Below are positions 1 to 6,210 of a DNA stretch of 9,491 nucleotides, piece by piece. The notes beneath the pieces are model-generated. The model was not told the DNA's origin. It saw only the letters and a program-made list of their open reading frames with translations, and did not search any database. This DNA comes from Paracoccaceae bacterium (GTDB taxonomy: Bacteria; Pseudomonadota; Alphaproteobacteria; Rhodobacterales; Rhodobacteraceae). Position 1 is the stretch's first letter. Every line of letters starts with the position of its first letter. The DNA lies in assembly GCA_011523445.1 (NCBI GenBank), contig WTGT01000183.1:1-9491 (forward strand). The letters run 5' to 3'. The position numbers and the translations under genes were made by a program.

Positions 1-76
1 GTACTCGTCTCACTGGTCCGGTTAGTCCAATACTTAATAGGTAAATATGACGAAACATGCTGAATGCGCTTCTCAT
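1..76 (-). CDS. Possible 5' end of an unidentified gene (runs off left edge)
   Basis: An ATG at 76 on the minus strand opens a frame that stays open to the window edge, giving 25 residues that begin MRSAFSMFRHIYLL. A consensus AAGGAG ribosome binding site lies at 92-87, ten bases before the ATG, which is the strongest Shine-Dalgarno match I found in the window. A second in-frame ATG (residue 7) could be the true start. The fragment is basic and hydrophobic, so a membrane-associated N-terminus is possible, but it is too short to assign to a family. It lies 108 bases downstream of the rne stop on the same strand, so it could be co-transcribed with rne. The frame is short enough to be open by chance; the ribosome binding site is the main support. 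Confidence 0.45.
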   Translation of the reverse strand, partial: MRSAFSMFRHIYLLSIGLTGPVRRV

Positions 77-108
77 GATATTGATACTCCTTGTGTTATT
101 GGGATAAG

Positions 109-167
109 TTTGAAGTTCCAAGATTCATTATTTTCAAGTTTCATGAAACTTCAAAGTAATTTTTTTT
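109..167. repeat. Overlapping inverted repeats between rne and the next gene, with a T-run
   Basis: A perfect 16-base palindrome AAGTTTCATGAAACTT (136-151) can fold as a 6-bp stem with a CATG loop. Its right half also pairs with an upstream arm: 109-119 against 145-155 match at 10 of 11 positions, and the mismatch becomes G-U on minus-strand RNA. The two folds exclude each other. On the plus strand the structure is followed by an eight-T run at 160-167, which resembles an intrinsic terminator for plus-strand transcription entering from the left. On the minus strand, where rne is transcribed, no T-run follows, so it is not a classical rne terminator. Its function is uncertain. Confidence 0.4.
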
Positions 168-184
168 ACCTGTAATCATTTGGG

Positions 185-2635
185 CTATTTTAGGTCTGAC
201 GGAGAGTAAAAATCCGGGCGGGCTCTAAAATCCTCCCAGCCAGTTTTATCCTGCGGTGCAATATCTTCCATTGTGTTTTTAAATTCGTTGTTACCGTGAG
301 ATTTGAGGGGCGTTGAATCCTTATCCTGAGAAGCCTTATTGGAACCTAGTCTCTTTTTTGGCACGGATTTTCGTCGTTTAATGGTTTCCTTGCCAGCTTT
401 CGCAACTTCGGATACTGATTTTTCGGAAGTATCCGCCTTTATCGATTCTTTCTGTTGATCTTTGGCAGGTGTCGTAGATTCATTGCTCGTTACTTCCTTC
501 TTGGTTTCTTTCTCGGGAGTGTTGTACTGCCTAGCCTTGGTCTTGGTTCTTTTTCTTTTTGCCGGCTTGCTTGACTTCTCCTCCTTGGTTGTTTTTTCAA
601 CAGCTGTACCAACATTGCCTTGTTCCAAATCTACCAACAAGGCACTTTCAATTTCCTTAGAGGAATTGTTGACGGAAAGATCATCTTCAGGTTTTGAAGT
701 GGCCTGTTTCTCTTTTGTTGTAGACAAACTGGCAGGGATTTGATCAATGGCTGCATTTGAGGAATTGTCATCCTTCTTGCTGTTGTTTTCATCGGAAATT
801 TTGGTGTCACCATTATAAGATCTTGCCTCCGAACCAGTCTTGGATGAATTTCTGGTCGCTTTCTTGGACGACCAGGTCGGTTTGGGAGTATTATGGCTGT
901 TTTGTGCATATTTCTGAGGATATCGGAAGATCTCCTTGTTTTTATCTGCACTGTATAAAATGAAACTGTATTCCTGGGAGAACAGATTGTCGGTTGTTTC
1001 GAATCGAATACGACATCCGTGAACATCTTCCAACCTGGAAATCTCCCTTCGCATTTCGTTGAGAAAATAATTCTCAAGTGGAGCTGAAACGGATACCTGG
1101 ACATTTCCTGGTCTCTTAAGCGAACATTCTGCCTCAATATGCCGGAGAATTATTACAGCAAGGGTTTCGTCCAGTATTACCCGACCGGTGCCGCTACAGG
1201 CAGGGCAAACCTTGGTTGTATTGGTAGCCAGATTTTCACCAGCCCTCTGGCGTGTCATTTCCAATAAGCCCAATTTGGAAATATACCCGCAGTTGATCCA
1301 GGCCTGATCCCTTCGCAGGGCAGTACGAAGGGCAGATTCAACCTCCTTGCGATGAGGTTGGTATTCCATGTCTATAAAATCAATTACAATGATACCTGCC
1401 AAATCCCGCAACCGTAATTGCCTGGCAATTTCCTTGGCTGCTTCGATATTGGTTCTTAGTGCAGTTTCGGAAAGGGTTTTTCCCTGGTTTGATTTGGCCG
1501 AGTTGACATCAATTGATACCAAGGCTTCTGTTGGCTGAATTATCAGGTGACCACCAGAAGCCAATTCTACACGCGGATTATGAAGATTCCTGAGGTCTTC
1601 ATGAACATCATGCAGAACAAACAAAGGTTTCAAACTGTTGTGCTTGACGATCTTACCGGATTCATGTGGAACCAGGGAGTTGACAACCTCGACGGTGCGC
1701 TCGTATCCCCTGTCCCCGGCAACTATAATTTCATCAATTGAATCACGGAAGTAATCCCTGATGGTTGTTTCAATCAAGTCACTTGCCGGTTTCAAAAGTA
1801 CCGGGGCCTTGGAAACCTTGGCCTTTTCAAGAATATCCTTCCAGGTATTCACCTGACGGTTGATATCAGCTTCAATGACCTCCCCGGGGGGAATTGCATT
1901 GATGGTTCTCATTATCAGGCCCGCCCCCTGAGGGAAATTGAAGTTATTGAAGATTGTTTTCAAATGCTGACTTGTTTCCGCCGAATTGATCTTGCTGCTG
2001 ATTGAAAATCCCTTATCACTGTTTGGAAGCAGTACACAATATCTGCTTGGCAAACTAATATAGGTGGTTAAGGTTGCCCCTTTGGCATTCAATTCATCCC
2101 TGGATACTTGGACAAGTACAACCTGTCCCTTGGTTATGACATCTTGTATCAGAAGATCCTTGGGGATTTTTCGTGAAGCCCTTCTTTGGTATTTGTTTCT
2201 GCCCTTGATCCCATTACCATTTAAATGCCTTTGATTATCAGGGGTATCCTGCAAATTCATGGTACGGGTGATGATACCAAAATCAGTCGTGTAATCTTCA
2301 AATTCCCTGAGGAAATTTGAGTCTACTGCATTGGTCCCATCTATCAAGGCTTCTTCTGGACCGGCTGGTTCAGAATCCAGGCTATTAATATCAATATTGT
2401 AATAATCAGGATGAATGGCCCGGAACGGTAAAAAACCGTGCTTGTCCGTACCGATGTTTACGAAAGCAGCCTGAATTGAAGGTTCGATTTTATCAATTCT
2501 GGCAAGATAAATATTCCCTGCCAGTCGATTGGAGGTCTTGGCTTCTCTTTTGAATTCCTGTACCTTACCTCCTTCAAGTACCAATATCCGGGTTTCATCT
2601 CCTCCGGCGGTATCAATAAGTATTGAAGAATGCAT
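185..2635 (-). CDS. rne: Ribonuclease E (RNase E/G family endoribonuclease)
   Basis: RNase E is the single-strand endonuclease that starts mRNA decay and matures rRNA and tRNA, and it scaffolds the degradosome. I chose the ATG at 2635 (816 residues) because homology to family N-termini begins there (ILIDTAGGDETRILVLEGGK). The frame can be extended to a GTG at 2749, but those 38 residues show no family similarity. Visible elements in this numbering are: the N-terminal S1 region (about 1-80 and 160-200) split by an insertion of roughly 75 residues; the DNase I-like core with catalytic Asp376 (SIDVNS) and Asp419 (VIDFIDM), spaced 43 apart as in E. coli Asp303/Asp346; and the Zn-link Cys477 and Cys480 (CPACSGTG), spaced as in E. 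coli. From about 575 to the end the protein is a low-complexity Lys/Ser/Thr/Glu tail with basic clusters near 691-702 and 753-765. It is divergent from mrcA, and the family assignment is secure. Confidence 0.96.
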   Translation of the reverse strand: MHSSILIDTAGGDETRILVLEGGKVQEFKREAKTSNRLAGNIYLARIDKIEPSIQAAFVNIGTDKHGFLPFRAIHPDYYNIDINSLDSEPAGPEEALIDGTNAVDSNFLREFEDYTTDFGIITRTMNLQDTPDNQRHLNGNGIKGRNKYQRRASRKIPKDLLIQDVITKGQVVLVQVSRDELNAKGATLTTYISLPSRYCVLLPNSDKGFSISSKINSAETSQHLKTIFNNFNFPQGAGLIMRTINAIPPGEVIEADINRQVNTWKDILEKAKVSKAPVLLKPASDLIETTIRDYFRDSIDEIIVAGDRGYERTVEVVNSLVPHESGKIVKHNSLKPLFVLHDVHEDLRNLHNPRVELASGGHLIIQPTEALVSIDVNSAKSNQGKTLSETALRTNIEAAKEIARQLRLRDLAGIIVIDFIDMEYQPHRKEVESALRTALRRDQAWINCGYISKLGLLEMTRQRAGENLATNTTKVCPACSGTGRVILDETLAVIILRHIEAECSLKRPGNVQVSVSAPLENYFLNEMRREISRLEDVHGCRIRFETTDNLFSQEYSFILYSADKNKEIFRYPQKYAQNSHNTPKPTWSSKKATRNSSKTGSEARSYNGDTKISDENNSKKDDNSSNAAIDQIPASLSTTKEKQATSKPEDDLSVNNSSKEIESALLVDLEQGNVGTAVEKTTKEEKSSKPAKRKRTKTKARQYNTPEKETKKEVTSNESTTPAKDQQKESIKADTSEKSVSEVAKAGKETIKRRKSVPKKRLGSNKASQDKDSTPLKSHGNNEFKNTMEDIAPQDKTGWEDFRARPDFYSPSDLK

Positions 2636-2640
2636 ATTTT

Positions 2641-2648
2641 TCTCTTTA
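2641..2648 (-). promoter_or_regulatory. Weak ribosome binding site supporting the 2635 start of rne
   Basis: On the minus strand the bases before the ATG at 2635 read TTTAAAGAGAAAAAT. The AAAGAGA stretch is a partial Shine-Dalgarno match at a suitable distance. I see no comparable site before the GTG at 2749 or the ATG at 2668. With the onset of family similarity at this point, it favours the shorter protein. Confidence 0.4.
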
Positions 2649-2656
2649 AAATCAGT

Positions 2657-2693
2657 GCACTTTCCCATCCAAGTTTGAATAACTGGGTAGTGC
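2657..2693 (-). promoter_or_regulatory. Leader hairpin just upstream of the rne start
   Basis: In the presumed rne mRNA leader, GCACT at 2693-2689 pairs with AGTGC at 2661-2657. Inside that, CCCA at 2687-2684 pairs with TGGG at 2667-2664, with a 1/2-base internal loop between the stems and a 16-base terminal loop. The hairpin ends about 21 bases before the ATG, leaving the weak ribosome binding site just outside it. E. coli RNase E controls its own mRNA through structured 5' leader RNA; a similar role here is inference only. Confidence 0.35.
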
Positions 2694-3015
2694 CAAAATT
2701 GGTTTGTTGAATTTTCATTCGTTTGTTTTTTTCCGTAATCCACGGCCACGACTCATGAGGTGGAGTATAGTTGGTTGACGTTTTGTAGGTCTTCATTTCA
2801 CTATGTATTTCGCAAATCACCAGAAATTTGTTTGCCGTTTATCGGACCAAAATAAAAATCTTGGGTAAGTTATTAAGTATAATTGTGAACAGACATGTTT
2901 TGCCATTGTGACAACAAGGATGATTTTATCTACACATCCATTCTGCTACCCGAATTATTATTTTTTAAATGAGTAGCGACTATATAAGTTAACTACTGAT
3001 ACACAACTCAAAGTC

Positions 3016-3072
3016 AACAAATTATCAAAAAAATTTGTTCAAAGAAAATTTATCTTTCAGAAAGTGAACAAA
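3016..3072. repeat. Three-arm inverted repeat in the mrcA upstream region
   Basis: AACAAATT at 3016-3023 is the perfect complement of AATTTGTT at 3032-3039, with an 8-base loop. The shared middle arm TTTGTTCA at 3034-3041 is also the perfect complement of TGAACAAA at 3065-3072. Only one of the two 8-bp stems can form at a time. The arms are AT-rich, so part of this may be chance. The set lies about 80 bases before the mrcA ATG and could be an operator or leader structure. Confidence 0.3.
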
Positions 3073-3120
3073 CCCAAGAATTAATTACTATTTAAATGTA
3101 GTGCAAAATTGAAAATATCA

Positions 3121-3156
3121 ATGATTATCGGCGATTATCCCCGCAGCAAGCCATGA
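3121..3156 (+). CDS. Possible 11-codon upstream ORF overlapping the mrcA start
   Basis: An ATG at 3121 opens a frame encoding MIIGDYPRSKP, and its TGA stop at 3154-3156 overlaps the mrcA ATG at 3153 (an ATGA junction). mrcA has no recognisable Shine-Dalgarno sequence of its own, so translation of this mini-ORF could deliver ribosomes to mrcA by termination-reinitiation. The mini-ORF also lacks a clear ribosome binding site, and a frame this short is easily found by chance. Treat it as a candidate for translational coupling, not an established gene. Confidence 0.25.
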   Translation: MIIGDYPRSKP

Positions 3157-5795
3157 AGCCCGTCCGTCCATTCACCAGATACCACAAGGAGCCACTCAGG
3201 AAAGTACCGCCAAAAACCAAAGGATTATGGCAAAAAGCTCTGGGGGTAATTGTTTGGGGATTCAGTGAAGTTTGCCTCGGCATCACATTTGCCTTTGTTG
3301 CTTTGACCGGTATGATTGTAGTTGTAGGTTCCAATCTGCCTACCTTCGAGGAGTTGGAAAATTATTCTCCTCCAACCATAAGCAGGGTCTTTTCTTCCGA
3401 AGGAAAACTTGTTGATGAATTTGCCAAGGAACGAAGGTTGTATAGCCCGTACGAGGAAATACCTGATTTGGTCATTCATGCTGTTGTTTCTGCCGAAGAC
3501 AAATATTTCTTTCAACACCAAGGTCTTGACCCATTGGGAATAATCAAGGCTGGAGTTCAGGCAATGCAGGGTGAACGTCTAAGAGGTGCATCCACCATCA
3601 CTCAGCAGGTAATGAAAAATTTTCTTTTGTCCAGAGAACGTTCAGTGGAGCGGAAACTCAAGGAAATCATTCTGGCAGTAAAGATCGAAAAGGCACTTGG
3701 TAAGGAAAAAATCCTGGAACTGTATCTGAACGAAATCTTTTTGGGTCAGAATTCCTATGGCATTACAGCTGCAGCCCAAACTTATTTCAACAAGTCACTA
3801 GATGAACTTTCCATCGAGGAGGCTGCCTATCTGGCAGCTCTGCCAAAGGCACCCTCGAACTACCATCCTGTCAGGGATCATGTTCGAGCCATAACCCGTA
3901 GAAATTTTGTGATAACCGAAATGGTTCAAAACAAACACATTTCTGATGAAGAGGGTAAATTTGCCAAGTTGCAGAGTCTGAAAACCGTAATGAGTGGTGA
4001 TTATCCCTCATTCAAGCAATCGCTTCCGCCAAGAAGTTACTTCACCGATGAAATCCGCAGGCAGCTCTCTAGGGAGTTTGGGGTTGACGAATTTTTTGAA
4101 GGCGGTTTGAATATTCGCGCAACCATTGATCCTCAGTTGCAGGAAATAGCCATATCTACACTTCGTCAAAGCTTGGAGGATTATGACCGATCCACGGGAA
4201 ATTGGATAGGTACAAAGCAGAATGTTTCTTCAAATTCCCGGGAAGAAAAAGAGCCCTTCGAGGTGGATTTGCCTAGGGATATTGAGGGGTGGTCATTGGC
4301 TTATGTTGTCAGGTTTGAAGGCAATACGGCATACTTATCCATTGAAAGTCATCCGAAAGGCTCAACCAGTATTTTAGATGAAACCAGTTTTCAGTGGGTT
4401 CAGAGTTTGGATCAGGACAGGCTACCGGAAGGGGACCGCAAAGCCAACGAGTTTCTGCAGGAAGGTGAATATGTTTACGTTTCATCCAACAGAAATGATG
4501 AAGGTAATATTGTTTCATGGAATTTGCATCAACTGCCTGAGGTTCAGGGCGCTTTCATTGCAATGGATACAACCACTGCCAGGGTTCTTACCATGGTTGG
4601 AGGTTTTTCCTACCAACAGTCAAGTTTCAATCGGGCAACCCAAGCCCTCCGCCAACCGGGATCGGCATTCAAGCCCATTGTTTATGCTTCTGCCCTGGAC
4701 TCCGGCTTTACACCGACAAGCATTATATTTGATGCACCGATCAACCTGGATACTCCTCAAGGCATTTGGCGACCGGTCAATTACAGTAACAAGTTTTATG
4801 GTCCTGTTCCCCTCAGAACAGGTATTGAGCAGTCAAGAAATCTAATGACGGTCCGTCTTGCCAATGACATTGGATTGGAAAAAATATCCAGTTTTGCCGA
4901 AAAGGTTGGTGTTTATGATGCAATGCCTCCGTTTTTGGCCAACTCCTTGGGAGCGATGGAAACAACTCTCATAAAACTTGTTGTTTCCTATGCCATGTTT
5001 GCCAATGGAGGGTTCAAGGTCACCCCGACACTTGTTGACCGGGTTCAGGACACGAATGGCAATACCATTTACAAGGCAACTATGCAGATATGCAGCGATT
5101 GTACAAATCCCATTTTGCCTAAGGGTGAAATTCCGGAAGTCCTATCCCTAAGCCCCCAGGTAATAGATCCTGTTATTGCCTATCAGATTACCTCAATGAT
5201 GCAGGGGGTTGTGGAACGAGGGACTGCTTCTAGAACAGTCAAGGCGGATTTTCCAGTTGCCGGGAAAACTGGAACGACCAATAATGCAAATGATGTATGG
5301 TTTATTGGTTATACCCCCGAAATCGTTGCCGGGTGTTATATTGGCTATGACGATCCAAGACCCATGGGCAAGCGTGCAACCGGGGGCAGCCTCTGTGCAC
5401 CGGTCTTCAGTAATTTCATGAACAGGGCTGTCGAGATCTACGGCAATTCGGATTTCAAGATTCCTGAAGGAGGAGTATTTGTAGATATAAACAGGTTTAC
5501 AGGTGAGCCGGTACGAACAAGTGGCGAGGGGGAGGAAGGAACGGTAATTGCTGAATTCTTCCGTCTGGGCACCGAACCTCGTGAAGGAGATCTTCGCGTA
5601 ATCGATGGTGGATTTCCAATGGCTTCAGATTTGCCGGTAATCAAGTTTGAAGATTGGGACGAAGGAATTTATCAAGCAGTGGAAGTTGCATCTGAAACCC
5701 GTAATCAGGATTTGAACGTACCCGAAACGAACACACCAGAAAAGCAGGAGGAAAGGGGATCATTTGGATCCATTTCTGCCGGTGGGCTTTATTGA
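3153..5795 (+). CDS. mrcA: Penicillin-binding protein 1A (bifunctional transglycosylase/transpeptidase)
   Basis: A class A PBP that polymerises lipid II into glycan strands and crosslinks the stem peptides, anchored in the inner membrane and facing the periplasm. The 880 residues show a basic cytoplasmic N-terminus (1-25), one membrane segment (about 31-59), and a GT51 glycosyltransferase domain (about 75-250) with Glu115-Asp116 in the EDxxFxxH motif, GASTITQQ at 145-152 and RKLKEI at 167-172. An OB-fold-like insert (about 340-460) follows. The transpeptidase domain (about 465-760) has SxxK at Ser504-Lys507, SRN at 561-563 and KTGT at 705-708. A CxxC pair (Cys647/Cys650) and Cys728 and Cys748 would lie in the periplasm. 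The C-terminus ends AGGLY, as I recall for alphaproteobacterial PBP1A. The start is the first possible ATG after an in-frame TAG at 3099; no Shine-Dalgarno is visible. No frameshift is seen and the gene looks complete. Confidence 0.96.
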   Translation: MKPVRPFTRYHKEPLRKVPPKTKGLWQKALGVIVWGFSEVCLGITFAFVALTGMIVVVGSNLPTFEELENYSPPTISRVFSSEGKLVDEFAKERRLYSPYEEIPDLVIHAVVSAEDKYFFQHQGLDPLGIIKAGVQAMQGERLRGASTITQQVMKNFLLSRERSVERKLKEIILAVKIEKALGKEKILELYLNEIFLGQNSYGITAAAQTYFNKSLDELSIEEAAYLAALPKAPSNYHPVRDHVRAITRRNFVITEMVQNKHISDEEGKFAKLQSLKTVMSGDYPSFKQSLPPRSYFTDEIRRQLSREFGVDEFFEGGLNIRATIDPQLQEIAISTLRQSLEDYDRSTGNWIGTKQNVSSNSREEKEPFEVDLPRDIEGWSLAYVVRFEGNTAYLSIESHPKGSTSILDETSFQWVQSLDQDRLPEGDRKANEFLQEGEYVYVSSNRNDEGNIVSWNLHQLPEVQGAFIAMDTTTARVLTMVGGFSYQQSSFNRATQALRQPGSAFKPIVYASALDSGFTPTSIIFDAPINLDTPQGIWRPVNYSNKFYGPVPLRTGIEQSRNLMTVRLANDIGLEKISSFAEKVGVYDAMPPFLANSLGAMETTLIKLVVSYAMFANGGFKVTPTLVDRVQDTNGNTIYKATMQICSDCTNPILPKGEIPEVLSLSPQVIDPVIAYQITSMMQGVVERGTASRTVKADFPVAGKTGTTNNANDVWFIGYTPEIVAGCYIGYDDPRPMGKRATGGSLCAPVFSNFMNRAVEIYGNSDFKIPEGGVFVDINRFTGEPVRTSGEGEEGTVIAEFFRLGTEPREGDLRVIDGGFPMASDLPVIKFEDWDEGIYQAVEVASETRNQDLNVPETNTPEKQEERGSFGSISAGGLY

Positions 5796-6100
5796 TTTTT
5801 GCCGTAAATTGAAAATCAGGATTAGTCTAAAGTATTTCAAACAAATTTAGGTTTTACCTTTATAAAAGATCAAATTCCATTTCCAAACACCAATGAATGA
5901 CTCCATGATTTCATGATTATGCCAAATTATCCCATCACACGGATCTGAGTCCCAACATCTACGTGTCATGCACTAGCCTGCAATCTGTTGTCTAAAGTAC
6001 AGATATTTTCACTGGCTGAAACAGGAGTTACTAATCGAAATTGTTGGGCAGAATAGGGTATTGGGCTGTAAGTAAAATTAGAAGGGATCGGGTTAATAGA

Positions 6101-6160
6101 AATTTCCCGAAAAAAGGTTTGAATCAATAAATACAAAATCTGGGAAATTGTAATCTTCCC
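6101..6160. repeat. Inverted repeats upstream of the MFS gene (operator candidate)
   Basis: AATTTCCC at 6101-6108 is the exact complement of GGGAAATT at 6142-6149. The same GGGAA at 6142-6146 also pairs with TTCCC at 6156-6160 across a 9-base loop. The second repeat ends directly at the -35-like TTTACA that starts at 6161, a common place for a regulator site. No regulator gene is adjacent in the window, so the binding protein, if any, is unknown. Confidence 0.3.
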
Positions 6161-6189
6161 TTTACATGGTTATCAGTTGTTAATTAAAT
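6161..6189 (+). promoter_or_regulatory. Candidate sigma-70-type promoter for the MFS gene
   Basis: TTTACA at 6161-6166 matches the TTGACA consensus at five of six positions. Seventeen bases later TTAAAT at 6184-6189 matches TATAAT at four of six. Transcription would begin near 6196, giving a leader of about 15 bases before the GTG start. The match is modest in an AT-rich region. Confidence 0.3.
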
Positions 6190-6210
6190 TTTTCGGATTA
6201 ACCAGAGCAA

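Larger units (their letters stand above)
2636..3152. other. Divergent AT-rich region between rne and mrcA, no gene recognised
   Basis: This 517-base region must hold the promoters for both divergent genes, but I found no convincing pair of -35 and -10 boxes. Isolated -10-like words exist: TATAAT at 2878-2883 and TATATAAG at 2981-2988 on the plus strand, each without a recognisable -35 at 16-18 bases. The longest frames here are extensions of, or shadows against, rne and show no family features. I see no remnant of the amidase gene often found at this position in other Alphaproteobacteria. The right part carries inverted repeats and a tiny ORF, listed separately. Confidence 0.6.
5796..6210. 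other. Intergenic region between mrcA and the MFS gene, no gene recognised
   Basis: I see no supportable gene in these 415 bases on either strand; all frames are short. After the mrcA stop there is an AT-rich inverted repeat, TGATTTT at 5793-5799 with AAAATCA at 5812-5818, but no T-run follows, so it is a poor terminator. A tandem CATGATT repeat occurs at 5904-5910 and 5912-5918. ACACG at 5937-5941 pairs with CGTGT at 5962-5966. The right end holds the inverted repeats and weak promoter described separately. The length suggests that the MFS gene has its own promoter rather than being read through from mrcA. Confidence 0.5.

Noticed and set aside
462..743. 93-codon plus-strand hydrophobic frame inside rne
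   Set aside because: It is the antisense reading of the Lys/Ser/Thr-rich RNase E tail, which yields Leu/Phe/Val-rich shadow sequence.
631..1137. 168-codon minus-strand frame within rne
   Set aside because: Alternate frame of the rne coding sequence with no domain; basic low-complexity content reflects the rne tail.
2636..2749. N-terminal extension of RNase E to a GTG at 2749
   Set aside because: The 38 extra residues lack similarity to the family, the start is GTG without a ribosome binding site, and the homologous N-terminus begins at the ATG at 2635.
2714..2756. 13-codon Arg-rich upstream ORF (MSRGRGLRKKTNE) in the rne leader
   Set aside because: No ribosome binding site and too short to separate from chance without conservation data.
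2458..2820. 120-codon minus-strand frame overlapping the rne start
   Set aside because: It overlaps the conserved RNase E N-terminus in another frame, has no family resemblance and no ribosome binding site.
2878..2883. TATAAT as an mrcA promoter
   Set aside because: It has no -35 at a suitable distance and would give a leader of about 260 bases; AT-rich DNA produces such words by chance.
4378..4845. 155-codon plus-strand frame inside mrcA
   Set aside because: It is a shifted frame over the conserved OB and transpeptidase coding region, without its own start signals.
5793..5818. Intrinsic terminator for mrcA
   Set aside because: The 7-bp stem is nearly all A/T pairs and is not followed by a T-run.
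6018..6130. Small ORF after the AGGAG at 6023-6027
   Set aside because: Only TTG starts are available at about 13 bases distance, the frame is under 30 codons and has no recognisable features.
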